From assembly GCA_934318045.1 (NCBI GenBank), contig CAKREY010000004.1, positions 1-64,000 of the forward strand: DNA of 64,000 nt. Direction: 5' to 3'. Source of the DNA: Coprococcus_C sp934318045. GTDB taxonomy: Bacteria; Bacillota; Clostridia; Lachnospirales; Lachnospiraceae. Every line of letters starts with the position of its first letter. Within the stretch, counting starts at the first letter, position 1. Under the pieces are notes generated by a model. That model ran no database searches and was not told the origin of the DNA. It was given only the letters and a program-made list of their open reading frames with translations. This document shows positions 53,880 through 62,400 of the stretch, one piece after another. A program made the position numbers and the translations under genes.

Positions 53880-54095
53880 TTATAAGAGTTTTTTCAAACT
53901 TTCTACGTCGAGGTTTGCCACAGCTTCGCGGTTTTCTTCCTGAATCTGTGCGTATATTTCCTTGCGGTAGACAGGCACGCTCTTCGGTGCGGAGATACCG
54001 ATCTTGACCTGATCGCCCTTCGCCTCGAGCACAGTGATCTCAATGTTATTGCCTATCACGATAGATTCGCCTTGTTTTCTGGATAGTGCTAACAT
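53880..54095 (-). CDS. csrA: Translational regulator CsrA
   Basis: A 71-aa RNA-binding homodimer. The canonical start MLALSRKQGESIVIG and the binding strand (VPVYRKEIY) are intact. It represses translation by binding GGA motifs in hairpin loops, classically in the flagellin leader. The ATG at 54095 is preferred over an in-frame GTG three codons earlier because it gives the conserved MLxLxRK N-terminus and a normal distance to AGGTG. It follows fliW by one base, so the two are coupled. Confidence 0.95.
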   Translation of the reverse strand: MLALSRKQGESIVIGNNIEITVLEAKGDQVKIGISAPKSVPVYRKEIYAQIQEENREAVANLDVESLKKLL

Positions 54096-54096
54096 A

Positions 54097-54561
54097 TTAC
54101 TCACCTGCCTTTTCTTTCATCTTCTGGATTGCCTCGTAGGCATTGAATTTCACCTTATAATCTTCGTTCTCCACGATCACCTGGATGGCTTTTCTGCCCT
54201 CTGTGTTGATGATGATCGGAGCCTTCAGGTTCGCTGTCATCTTCGTTAAGTCCGAAGGAATCGACAATGTGACAAACATCAGAATATCCGCATCTGCCGG
54301 ATCTCCGATATTCTTCATCAGCTCATCCTCCACGATCGGTCCGTAATCTTCGATTAGTTCGGATGGATGGATAATCGGAAGTGCCAGTGCCGGCTCCTCC
54401 ATGGACTGTAACCAGCTGATCTTCGAACGCTCCTCGCGGTCGCTGTCATAAATAATTGCAAATTTCTTTAGATTCTCGAAACCAATCAGTCCCATCGGGA
54501 ACTCCAGAATCTTGTCCTCCGCGATGTCGACTGTACCAAATAATCTTGTTTCTGCTACCAT
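54097..54561 (-). CDS. fliW: Flagellar assembly factor FliW
   Basis: A 154-aa FliW. Typical pattern: TRLFGTVDIAEDKILEFPMGLIGFENLKKF, WLQSMEEPALALPI, DILMFVTLSIP and LKAPIIINTEGRKAIQV. FliW binds either flagellin or CsrA; when cytosolic flagellin falls, freed FliW blocks CsrA and flagellin synthesis resumes. It is coupled to csrA and preceded by a structured leader (54586-54647). AGGAGGGG ribosome site. Confidence 0.95.
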   Translation of the reverse strand: MVAETRLFGTVDIAEDKILEFPMGLIGFENLKKFAIIYDSDREERSKISWLQSMEEPALALPIIHPSELIEDYGPIVEDELMKNIGDPADADILMFVTLSIPSDLTKMTANLKAPIIINTEGRKAIQVIVENEDYKVKFNAYEAIQKMKEKAGE

Positions 54562-54585
54562 ATTTTACCCCTCCTACAAAATTCG

Positions 54586-54647
54586 GAAATCGTTTCTCAT
54601 TATTACAATAATAACGATTTCTCCGTTCTTCGAACTCTCGAAATCGT
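54586..54647 (-). promoter_or_regulatory. Structured leader of fliW-csrA with alternative hairpins
   Basis: On the minus strand there are three related segments: ACGATTTC (54640-54647), GAAATCGTT (54613-54621) and AACGATTTC (54586-54594). The middle one can pair with either flank but not both. The loop of the upstream pairing contains ACGGAG, the same hexamer presented by the RNA at 35.4 kb. The downstream pairing ends about 20 bases before the fliW ATG, close to the ribosome site. This is what a switch-like or CsrA-autoregulated leader would look like; no proof is possible here. Confidence 0.45.
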
Positions 54648-54698
54648 AACATACATGCGCATTCCGGGCTATCGCCCTACATGCTTATGTCTGTTTAT

Positions 54699-54757
54699 CC
54701 GTCATATAAATAAGCAGCTCCGCCTGCAAGCAGTCTCGCTGCTTATTTGCATGACGG
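54699..54757. repeat. Long inverted repeat downstream of flgL
   Basis: CCGTCATATAAATAAGCAGC (54699-54718) and its near-perfect complement (54738-54757) form a 20-base stem with a 19-base loop and two mismatches. The core is A-rich / GC / T-rich (AAATAAGCAGC … GCTGCTTATTT), the form of a bidirectional terminator, although no T run follows. It lies 10 bases after the flgL stop codon and would separate flgL from fliW-csrA transcription. Confidence 0.6.
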
Positions 54758-54766
54758 AATTATTTT

Positions 54767-56296
54767 CTACAAGTAATCCAACAGCGATGCACGGATCAGA
54801 TTGCTCGTAGCCGCAAGTGCCGCCTCATATACGACATTGGCTTCCTTGTAATTCAGTGCCGCTTCCTCCGTGCTCACATCCTCATTTTCTGATTTCAGAT
54901 CCTTGAATGTGCTGTACTGCTCCGTCACACGTGTCTTGATCATGTCAAGCTTCGTCATGCGGCTTCCGACATCGGACTGGATGGCAGATACCTGATCCAT
55001 ATACCCCTGGAAATTCGTGATATTCTTCGCAAATGTCTTTTGCATCGTCTCTTTCTTGATTGCAATCTCGACATTGACATCTTCGAGCATCGCATTGATC
55101 TGCTTTACCGCAGCATCACTCGATGCATATTGATTGTCGGTAAGCATATTTTTTAACTGCTTCTGTGTCTTCTCGGCTGCGTCGAGTTCCTGCAATGTGT
55201 ATATCAGATCGTTGATGTTGTTGCTCATGTCATCGTTGATGATCTTTTTTCCTTCGGTATTTACCTGCAGGCTCTGGCTGAAATTCACTTCATAGTAGAT
55301 TGCCTGCGTCTTGTCGTATGTATCGTACGAAACCGTCTTGGTCGTACCGTCACTCTGCTTCGTGTACTGCGTACAGTCAAAATAATGTTCCGGACGAAGA
55401 TCTCCTGCTTCGAATTTATTTTTCGCGTAGTCAACTACGATGTCATCCGCCTGCTTCAAGGTGTTATACACATTCTCACCAAAGATGATCTCGCCGGTTT
55501 CCTCGATGATATTGATGTCATCCGGGCCAACCTTATAATAGGTGTCTGCGTCGGAAGTTTTCTTCACCGTCTGCTTGAATTTTGATAGATCGATCGGCTG
55601 TTTGGCCGCATCGAGGGCTTTAATATTGAGTGCTGCGTTGCCCTGGCTGTCTGTCTGGCTGATCTTCTCATATGCCAGATTCAGGCGGTACACCTGCTCT
55701 TTGTTGATCTTTGTATATGTTTTTGTTCCGTTGATATAATCATCCACCTGTGTGGAATCCACACCATTTAATACAACCGTCTTCGTATCCAGATTGTCTG
55801 CGTTTAAGTGCTGTGTAATCTTGTAGGAATACTTCGACACATCATCCGTCTCATTGAACGCAAGCGACCGGTCTGTCTTGTATCCTGTGAAGATATACCG
55901 TCCGGCGTAGGTGGAATTTCCCTCGCTGTTGATCATATCCTGCATCTCTTTTAATACGTCAATGATTGCGCTCCGGTCCGATGTATTGAACGAATCCGTG
56001 GAACCTTGCGTGCAGTAACTCTGGATATCTTCAATCCGCTTCGTGATATTGTCAAGCGATGTCGTCGTGATCTTGAGCCACGACTCGGCATCGCCGATAT
56101 TCTTGTTCTTGTATTGCTCGAGCTGACTGACCATCGTCCGGAGCTTGAGTGCCCGCACTGCTACAACCGGATCCTCGGACGCCTTTGTAATTTTCTTTCC
56201 TGTCTCCATCTGCGTTGTACGGTTGTCGACATTCATCATCGTCTTCTGCATATTCCGCAGGGAATTGTTGGATATCATCTGATTTGTTATTCTCAT
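54767..56296 (-). CDS. flgL: Hook-filament junction protein FlgL (HAP3)
   Basis: A 509-aa protein, longer than the usual ~300 aa, with the typical N-terminus MRITNQMISNNSLRNMQKTM and flagellin-like C-terminus (EAALNYKEANVVYEAALAAT, ending SLLDYL). The extra length is in the central region (about 150-330), rich in Asp/Thr/Lys. It joins FlgK to the cap/filament. It follows the two flgK copies in the operon. AGGAGG ribosome site. Confidence 0.92.
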   Translation of the reverse strand: MRITNQMISNNSLRNMQKTMMNVDNRTTQMETGKKITKASEDPVVAVRALKLRTMVSQLEQYKNKNIGDAESWLKITTTSLDNITKRIEDIQSYCTQGSTDSFNTSDRSAIIDVLKEMQDMINSEGNSTYAGRYIFTGYKTDRSLAFNETDDVSKYSYKITQHLNADNLDTKTVVLNGVDSTQVDDYINGTKTYTKINKEQVYRLNLAYEKISQTDSQGNAALNIKALDAAKQPIDLSKFKQTVKKTSDADTYYKVGPDDINIIEETGEIIFGENVYNTLKQADDIVVDYAKNKFEAGDLRPEHYFDCTQYTKQSDGTTKTVSYDTYDKTQAIYYEVNFSQSLQVNTEGKKIINDDMSNNINDLIYTLQELDAAEKTQKQLKNMLTDNQYASSDAAVKQINAMLEDVNVEIAIKKETMQKTFAKNITNFQGYMDQVSAIQSDVGSRMTKLDMIKTRVTEQYSTFKDLKSENEDVSTEEAALNYKEANVVYEAALAATSNLIRASLLDYL

Positions 56297-56323
56297 GTTA
56301 CTGCCTCCTCAAAGTCAAGGCTT

Positions 56324-58201
56324 TTACACGCCTGTTTCATTTATCAATTTGTCATATACTTCATTTAGTACAGATATAACCTTTGACGCCAGCCGGTAAA
56401 GCTCCTGGAACTTCGACAGGCTGCTCGCCTCCTCATTCTTATCTACGCCTGATACCGATGCACGCTGATTATCGATTGTATACCGGATATCATCCTGATT
56501 CGCTGCGAACACTTCGTTCTTCTTCGTGTCGACAGCCAAATTCGTTGTAAATGCCTGCATAAACTGGGATACATTTCCCTGCTGGAACATCTTCGGATCG
56601 GTCAGACCCGCCATCATCTTCTGCAGGATTTCCTGTGCTTCTACATTTCCCTGCTCGATATCTTCTTTATAGGATACAACAATCTTCTTCGGGTCAACCT
56701 TCCACTCGGAATTCAGCTCCCAGTTAAGCCCCGTCAACCGGTAATAGCTGCTGTCTGCGGATGAAATCGTTCCTGTCGTACCGGTCGCCATGCTGTCCTT
56801 CAGTACGAAATCGCCGCCGGCCGGATTTTCTGCTGTAAATGCATCGAGTCCCGCCTTGCCTTCAGCGTCCACGCCGGAGCTTGTCAGGTCATTCATATAT
56901 TTGGAGAACACCCGTACCAGTTCATTGAACTGCGCCTGGTAATACGGAATGCCCTTCGTCATGTTTTTCTCGCCAATCTGGGCATATGCGCCGACGATTC
57001 CGGTCTGTGGGAAAACGGCTGTCACTTCCACATTCTTCTCATCCATCATCGTCATGTTCTTGAATGTAAAATGGTTCAGGTTGCCATCTGCATCATAGTC
57101 TGCTGTAAAACCATCGTAGAGATACCGCTTGCCGTTTAATGTGATCGTACCTTCGCTCGGGATGTTTAAATTCTTGACAGCCACCGGTTTTGCGAGGTCC
57201 ACCTGCACTTCCGCCGGTTTGTCAGAGACTGCGGTTGTCGTCCCTGCGAACAACTCGCCATTGTTACCATCCCGGATGTTGATGAGGCCGGCGATTCGTC
57301 CGGTTGTATTTGTCGCATCAAATCGTTCCCCGGCTGTGCCATCGGAATTTTTCCAGCAGATATCGACAAGTCCATCCTGATCGTTCTGGTTGTATTTCTG
57401 TTCCCGCGGAACGACTGTCAGCTCATGAAATCCAAGCTCATCTACGAGGATTTCGCCATTTACCCGGATACAGATTGTCTTTGCATTCGACTCCACCTGA
57501 TCCGTACCGACGCCATACATGATGGAACGCTCGTCCACATCCGCATTTACATATTTGGTCAGGTCATCGATGCAGACGCCACGCTTGTCGCGCAGATCGT
57601 TTGCATTTCCGCCCTTCAACTCGATTGTCATGATCTCCTGTGTCAGCTCATAAATCTGTTTGGCCAGGGAGTTTACTTCACTCACCGCCAGCTCCACTTC
57701 GTCATTGATCGTCTTCTGTGTGCTCTGGAAATTGCTTGAAAGTTCATTTACCATATCCGTGAAAGAGTCCGCGGTCAGGGCAAATGAGATACGCGTCGTA
57801 TAATCCGCCGGCTTTGTCGAGAGGTTCTGCATCGCATTTGTAAGCTCGGACATCCATTTTGTGTAACCGGCTTCCGATGTCATCTCATTCATATAAGTCT
57901 GGAGCTGGTCCAGGTTTGCGTGCTGGGTATCGTACTGTGTATATTTTGCATTGGCCGACCAGTATTTTGTATCATAGTAGATATTCCGTTCCCGTTCGAC
58001 TGCAGAAGCTTTGATACCGGTACCCATCATACCGTATGTTTTGTTCAGCCGGAGTGCATCCGACGCCGAAGCTTGTACCGTCTGCTTGGAATATCCCTTC
58101 GTGTCGGCATTTGAGATATTGTGTGCAGTTGTATTTAACGCTGTCTGAAAATATGACAGTCCGGAAAGTCCTGTATTTAATCCTAAAAATGTGGAAGGCA
58201 T
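56324..58201 (-). CDS. flgK: Hook-filament junction protein FlgK (HAP1), second copy
   Basis: A 625-aa FlgK. N-terminus STFLGLNTGLSGLSYFQTALNTTAHNISNADTKGYSKQ gives the rod/hook-type signature (cut here to LNTTAHNISNADTKGYSKQ); C-terminus SLSKFQELYRLASKVISVLNEVYDKL is the coiled helix. The central part is variable. It is preceded by another FlgK (58.2-60.1 kb) with similar ends but different middle; the two probably occupy the same junction or alternate. Tandem flgK genes are seen in related motile Lachnospiraceae. Confidence 0.9.
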   Translation of the reverse strand: MPSTFLGLNTGLSGLSYFQTALNTTAHNISNADTKGYSKQTVQASASDALRLNKTYGMMGTGIKASAVERERNIYYDTKYWSANAKYTQYDTQHANLDQLQTYMNEMTSEAGYTKWMSELTNAMQNLSTKPADYTTRISFALTADSFTDMVNELSSNFQSTQKTINDEVELAVSEVNSLAKQIYELTQEIMTIELKGGNANDLRDKRGVCIDDLTKYVNADVDERSIMYGVGTDQVESNAKTICIRVNGEILVDELGFHELTVVPREQKYNQNDQDGLVDICWKNSDGTAGERFDATNTTGRIAGLINIRDGNNGELFAGTTTAVSDKPAEVQVDLAKPVAVKNLNIPSEGTITLNGKRYLYDGFTADYDADGNLNHFTFKNMTMMDEKNVEVTAVFPQTGIVGAYAQIGEKNMTKGIPYYQAQFNELVRVFSKYMNDLTSSGVDAEGKAGLDAFTAENPAGGDFVLKDSMATGTTGTISSADSSYYRLTGLNWELNSEWKVDPKKIVVSYKEDIEQGNVEAQEILQKMMAGLTDPKMFQQGNVSQFMQAFTTNLAVDTKKNEVFAANQDDIRYTIDNQRASVSGVDKNEEASSLSKFQELYRLASKVISVLNEVYDKLINETGV

Positions 58202-58245
58202 ATTCCCACTCCTTTCTCTTTGTCCGCATCAGGCTGCCTGCATGA

Positions 58246-60063
58246 CTATGCGCCAAGCCGTTCGATCAGATATTGGATCATCTCGGATACGGTGTTGATG
58301 TACCGGGAGGATGCATTGTACGCATGCTGGAATTTGATCATACTTGACAATTCTTCATCCGAAGATACACCGAGCAGCTGCTGTCTGGCATTTCCCGCAT
58401 CATTGACCGCCTGCTCCCCCGTCTTTGCCATCGAATCATACGTATATCCGCGGTCTGACAGATCGTCGATCATACCCGCGTAATAATCCTTGTAATTGCA
58501 GGACACAAGGGAATTCGGGCTGACGGTCGCGAACTTCTGATTCCATTTGTCAAGCAGTGCATCTGCCACAGTCTGTGCCTCCTCACCCGATACGCGGGAA
58601 AGCGGCAGAAGCGACGGGTTCTGCAGAAGCTCCTCATTCACTTTGATATTTCCAATCGAATATAATGAATAAAAATCATCCGGGTTTTCTTCATTGTAAA
58701 CCCTGAATGTTCCTGTCGTGCCATCCGCAAGTGTCAATGTCTTCTCTGTATAACGCGGCTGGCTGTTCCGGACAAAAAGCTCGGTTCCCGGGTATTCGTT
58801 TCCCTGTCCCATACCGATACCGGCAATGTCCGTGTCGAGCACCTGGACTTTACTTCCATCGGCAAGCGTCACGGTCTTGTTCGGGCATAACGTGTCGTTC
58901 ATCTGCGTGACGATCGCATGTACCATCACATCGAACTGTGCCTCGAGATTTGTCACGGTATATGGTTCTACGTATGTGTTGAAATACTCCAGGTCTTTCG
59001 AGTACTGGTTCATCTCTTTTTCGTATTTTTGTACTGCTGTCTGATACTCTGCCGGATCTGTGAAATCTTTCTCGAGCGGTTTGTCCGGCTTCGTCGGCAC
59101 ATCCGTATAATTGCTGATGAAATATCCGCGCGACATCATCAGTCCATGCAGAGAGCCGATATCATCACCACTGTCGGCAGTTGGCACCCGCCGGATATCA
59201 AACAATGGCGCTTCATCTTCCCGCCAGACCGGCATCAGGAAATCTGTCGCCGAACTGGTGAAATCATATTGGTTTGCGTATTGCTTGTTCTCACAGACCT
59301 TCTGTGTCTCGAGCTTGTAAGTTCTTCCAAGTGTGACCAGACACCGGCCTTCGATGTAGACTTCAACGGTTCCGTTCGTGTTCGCAACCGTCTCGGTGTT
59401 CACGAGCTTGGACAGCGTATCAAGCGCCTGGTTTCTTTTGTCTTTCAGGTCATTTGCATGCTCGATATTTGCAGCTTCAACTGCAAGGATCTGCTGGTTT
59501 AAATCTAATATCGTATCTGCCAGGTCATTGATCTGCTTGACCTGGTCCTTAATTTCTGTATTCAGATTGCGCTGATACTCGATCAGGCTCGACCGCACCG
59601 TCTGCACACGGTCGACAAATGTCAGCGCATTGGAGATAAAGGAGCTTCGTGTCACGATACTGTTGCTCTCTTTCTGCAGCTCCTGCAAAGATGTCCAGAA
59701 ATCGCTCAGCGTTGTGTTGAAATCCTTGCCTTCTAACTCTCCAAAATAATTTTCTATCTCAGAAACTGTCTCATATTGTGCCTTGTAATAGCTCATCCGT
59801 CCGCTCTCTCTGCGGTATGTTTCATCCGCGAACTGGTCGCGCACCTGCCGGATCTGTGCTGTCACAACGCCCAGACCAACACTGTTTGTATAGTACGAGC
59901 CTGTCGACATTTTGTTATAAGACATATCTGTCAGGAGCACCTGTTGTCTGGTATAACCCTCAGTCTGTGTGTTTGTTAAATTGTGTGCGGTTGCGTTCAA
60001 CGCATACTGGCTTGTCTGAAGTCCGGTCACGCCAACCGCCAGTCTTCCCATAGTTCCTGCCAT
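58246..60063 (-). CDS. flgK: Hook-filament junction protein FlgK (HAP1), first copy
   Basis: A 605-aa FlgK. N-terminus MGRLAVGVTGLQTSQYALNA followed by TAHNLTNTQTEGYTRQQVLL; C-terminus SMIKFQHAYNASSRYINTVSEM is closer to the FlgK/FlgE consensus than in the second copy. It lies first in the pair, directly after the FlgN-type chaperone gene. It may be the standard junction protein, and the downstream copy the derived one. Confidence 0.92.
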   Translation of the reverse strand: MAGTMGRLAVGVTGLQTSQYALNATAHNLTNTQTEGYTRQQVLLTDMSYNKMSTGSYYTNSVGLGVVTAQIRQVRDQFADETYRRESGRMSYYKAQYETVSEIENYFGELEGKDFNTTLSDFWTSLQELQKESNSIVTRSSFISNALTFVDRVQTVRSSLIEYQRNLNTEIKDQVKQINDLADTILDLNQQILAVEAANIEHANDLKDKRNQALDTLSKLVNTETVANTNGTVEVYIEGRCLVTLGRTYKLETQKVCENKQYANQYDFTSSATDFLMPVWREDEAPLFDIRRVPTADSGDDIGSLHGLMMSRGYFISNYTDVPTKPDKPLEKDFTDPAEYQTAVQKYEKEMNQYSKDLEYFNTYVEPYTVTNLEAQFDVMVHAIVTQMNDTLCPNKTVTLADGSKVQVLDTDIAGIGMGQGNEYPGTELFVRNSQPRYTEKTLTLADGTTGTFRVYNEENPDDFYSLYSIGNIKVNEELLQNPSLLPLSRVSGEEAQTVADALLDKWNQKFATVSPNSLVSCNYKDYYAGMIDDLSDRGYTYDSMAKTGEQAVNDAGNARQQLLGVSSDEELSSMIKFQHAYNASSRYINTVSEMIQYLIERLGA

Positions 60064-60131
60064 CGCTTATGCTCCTTTTTATTTCCGGTTCGTTCTGTGC
60101 CACGTACCGGTATCTGTCCTGTCGCATCCGG

Positions 60132-60659
60132 TTAGTTCTGTACGTCGAACCGTCCCGGTTGTTCTCCTGTTCCCGCATATGCAGCATTCCCTTTGAACAT
60201 ATCGCGGGAATACTCTGCCGTCTCCGGCGCGCGGTTTAAATTCTGCACGAGATTGATATTATATTCGATCATCTCAAGTGCTTCCTCGATCAAAACTTTG
60301 TTGTGTCCGTTTACTTCCCGGACTTTTCTGGCGAGCTTCGCCAGTTTTTCGTTGATGGCAAGCAACGGGTCGTGAAAATCAGGCTGTCCCTCCAAAAATG
60401 TCACAACATCCATCACTTTCACATCCTCCGGCCGTCTGCCTAAGATATTGGCGACGTTTCCCATCGTCTCGCGGCGGCGGTGTTCTACGCTGGCGAGTGC
60501 ATCTGCAAGCGCCTGTTCTTTCTGTGTCGTCTCACCGAGACGGTCCAGGCTGTTCGATACGATAGCCGATGTCTTCTCCATCGATACCTGCAGCAGCTGC
60601 TCGTAAAGCGTATACTCTTCGTTCAGTTCGGTTATCAGATTCTCAATTATACTTGCCAT
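60132..60659 (-). CDS. flgN: FlgN-type flagellar export chaperone
   Basis: A 175-aa helical protein with the FlgN pattern: an N-terminal heptad helix (SIIENLITELNEEYTLYEQLL) and a second long helix before a Gly/Pro-rich tail. FlgN escorts FlgK and FlgL to the export apparatus, and it lies directly upstream of the two flgK genes, as in Bacillus. The ribosome site is merged with a GGAACGGATATG block; an ACGGA here may be fortuitous. It is preceded by flgM. Confidence 0.88.
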   Translation of the reverse strand: MASIIENLITELNEEYTLYEQLLQVSMEKTSAIVSNSLDRLGETTQKEQALADALASVEHRRRETMGNVANILGRRPEDVKVMDVVTFLEGQPDFHDPLLAINEKLAKLARKVREVNGHNKVLIEEALEMIEYNINLVQNLNRAPETAEYSRDMFKGNAAYAGTGEQPGRFDVQN

Positions 60660-60681
60660 ATCCGTTCCTCATCTTCATCTC

Positions 60682-60969
60682 TTAGATGTTCTTGCTGCTA
60701 TAAGCATCCAGCAGTTTCTGTGCGAAATCATCTACACTGACTTCATATGTGCCATCTGCCATCCGCTTTTTCAGATCCTGGATCTTTGACTCCCGTACAT
60801 CCGGTGTATTTACAAGTGCCGTCTTCGCTGTCTGCATATCTTTTCCCATGCTCGAAAATGATACCTGATCCAAAAAGCTTCCTGTGTTCGCTGTATCGGG
60901 GCTCTTTGTCTTTTTTGTTTCGGTATTGCCATAAATCTGGCTGATCATGTTATAAGTTCCTATCCGCAT
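60682..60969 (-). CDS. flgM: Anti-sigma-28 factor FlgM
   Basis: A 95-aa FlgM. Conserved C-terminal pattern VRESKIQDLKKRMADGTYEV and VDDFAQKLLDAY. It holds the flagellar sigma factor (FliA/SigD) until the hook is complete and is then exported. It explains the sigma-28-like promoter of flagellin. The ATG at 60969 has AGGAGGGAG upstream; a longer frame is unsupported. Upstream (61003-61140 on the minus strand) there is TTAAAA-16-TATGAT and a CCGATAAT block, so both sigma-A and weak sigma-28 transcription are possible. Confidence 0.92.
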   Translation of the reverse strand: MRIGTYNMISQIYGNTETKKTKSPDTANTGSFLDQVSFSSMGKDMQTAKTALVNTPDVRESKIQDLKKRMADGTYEVSVDDFAQKLLDAYSSKNI

Positions 60970-61144
60970 CGCTTCTCCCTCCTTTTTACATGGAATTTGC
61001 AATTCAAAAAATGATTTCTCACTTAGATTATCGGAAGTTTGATCTATATCATAACCCTTTATCTGTAATTTTTAACGCGTTCCTGCCTGTCAGTCAGATG
61101 AACATCCGCTGTCCTGTCGATATTTCCGCACAACATCTTCGTGC

Positions 61145-61189
61145 ACAAAAAAACCTCCCGGTCAGCAAATGTCTGGCCGAGAGGTTTTC
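61145..61189. terminator. Bidirectional terminator before flgM
   Basis: AAAAACCTCCCGGTCAG and CTGGCCGAGAGGTTTT form a strong stem with one bulge and flanking A/T runs. It ends the yvyF transcript and separates comF-yvyF from the flgM operon. Confidence 0.8.
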
Positions 61190-61203
61190 ATCCCATCTAC
61201 ACG

Positions 61204-61599
61204 TTAATCCAAAAAACGCATCTTGCCCGTTGCAGTCTTCCGGATCGTATTTTTTTGTTCCCTGCGGTATGCGTTGTTCATCGCATCTGCAAGTCCGCCG
61301 GCACATTCCTTACAGAATCTGCCACTGTGGATCATCCTGCCACAGCGTTCGCATTCAAGGCCGACCAGAGAATCATCTGTAAAAGAAAGACGTTCCTCCC
61401 GCACCCAGAGTTTGATCTGGCGGATAGATACACCGCATTCCTCGGATACCCGATTGATATTCTCATGTGGATGTTCCTCAATGTATTTTCTCACTTCCTG
61501 GAACTTCTCTTCCATTATTTCTTTGCACGCCGGGCATAATTTCTCACCCGCAATATAGTTAAACAGTTTCTTGCATTTTGAGCAATTCATCAATTCCAT
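61204..61599 (-). CDS. yvyF: TIGR03826 family flagellar-operon protein YvyF
   Basis: A 131-aa protein with two zinc-ribbon-like cysteine pairs (CSKCKKLF…CPACKEIM near the N-terminus; CERCGRMIHSGRFCKEC near the C-terminus) around a helix-turn-helix-like middle (ENINRVSEECGVSIRQIKLWVREERL). This is the small protein that sits between comF and flgM in Bacillus. Its role is not well defined; a regulatory or assembly factor is likely. Confidence 0.9.
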   Translation of the reverse strand: MELMNCSKCKKLFNYIAGEKLCPACKEIMEEKFQEVRKYIEEHPHENINRVSEECGVSIRQIKLWVREERLSFTDDSLVGLECERCGRMIHSGRFCKECAGGLADAMNNAYRREQKNTIRKTATGKMRFLD

Positions 61600-61640
61600 A
61601 ATTTCTGTCTCCTCCGTTTCTTTCTGTTTCCGCCTCCGTC

Positions 61641-61688
61641 GTTTCGCTCCCGGTATCGTTCGTCTCCGCCGGTTTCGCTCCCGGTATC
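61641..61688 (-). repeat. Two 17-base direct repeats after comF
   Basis: GTTTCGCTCCCGGTATC occurs at 61641-61657 and 61672-61688, the second overlapping the comF stop codon. Probably a small local duplication. Confidence 0.6.
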
Positions 61689-62400
61689 ACCGGCCAGCCC
61701 CGATTGCCACGCTCGTATAATAGATATCCGGGATTCCGGCCGCATGCAGGATTTTGGTACACGCTTCCACCGTCGCGCCGGTTGTATAGATATCATCTAC
61801 CAGCATCACCTTTTTATAGTTTACTCTTTTTTTCGAGCATTGGAAAGCCATTTTCAAATTCTGTTCCCGGTGTTCAGGATCTAAGCTTTTCTGCGGTTCG
61901 GTATTTACAACCCGCTGTAAAAGCCCGGCGTCAACCGGAATTGCAAGCCTCGCCGCCAAAACATCTGCCAGAATCTCCGCCTGGTTATACCCGCGTTTTT
62001 GCAATTTCCGCTTATGAATCGGAATCGGGACGAGCGCATCGATCCCGAGGCCAAGCAGTTTTTTGCCATGTCGTTTTATAATCTCATTTGCATAAAACTG
62101 CGCATGGTCCCGCTGATTGTGGTATTTGAATGCAGCGATGCTCTCATCGAGCGGATATTGGTATTTCATCGCCGGATACCCCTGTATAAAGCTGCGTGTA
62201 TGCCGGGTGCAGTCCGCGCACAATTCCTGTTCTGTATCCGTGATCTCACTGCCGCAGCGCAGGCAGACCGGATCCGACGGGTATTCAATCATCGGGCGGC
62301 ACACCGGGCAGATGTAATCCGTGGAATCCCCAAGCACATCTCCACAAAGTGCACAGGTACGCGGATAGATAAAATTAATCAGTTTGTTCCGTAGATTCAT
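61687..62400 (-). CDS. comF: ComF family amidophosphoribosyltransferase-like protein
   Basis: A 237-aa ComF(C)-type protein. An N-terminal zinc-ribbon (CALCGDVLGDSTDYICPVCR and CLRCGSEI…ELCADC) is followed by a phosphoribosyltransferase-like domain with VMLVDDIYTTGATV as the PRPP-binding motif. ComFC is needed for DNA uptake in Bacillus. The start overlaps the end of recD2 (26-base overlap), so translation is coupled. The comF-yvyF-flgM order is conserved with Bacillus. Confidence 0.93.
   Translation of the reverse strand: MNLRNKLINFIYPRTCALCGDVLGDSTDYICPVCRPMIEYPSDPVCLRCGSEITDTEQELCADCTRHTRSFIQGYPAMKYQYPLDESIAAFKYHNQRDHAQFYANEIIKRHGKKLLGLGIDALVPIPIHKRKLQKRGYNQAEILADVLAARLAIPVDAGLLQRVVNTEPQKSLDPEHREQNLKMAFQCSKKRVNYKKVMLVDDIYTTGATVEACTKILHAAGIPDIYYTSVAIGAGR

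Noticed and set aside
60640..60665. CsrA site at the flgN start (GGAACGGATATG)
   Set aside because: The ACGGAT core is present but I see no hairpin placing it in a loop, and GGA is common near ribosome sites.
61021..61060. Sigma-28 promoter for flgM (CCGATAAT)
   Set aside because: The -10 matches, but no acceptable -35 lies at the proper distance; kept only as a note because a sigma-A-like pair overlaps it.
61559..61796. Short minus-strand frames between comF and yvyF
   Set aside because: They overlap the comF 3' end in other frames, include the direct repeats, and have no ribosome site.
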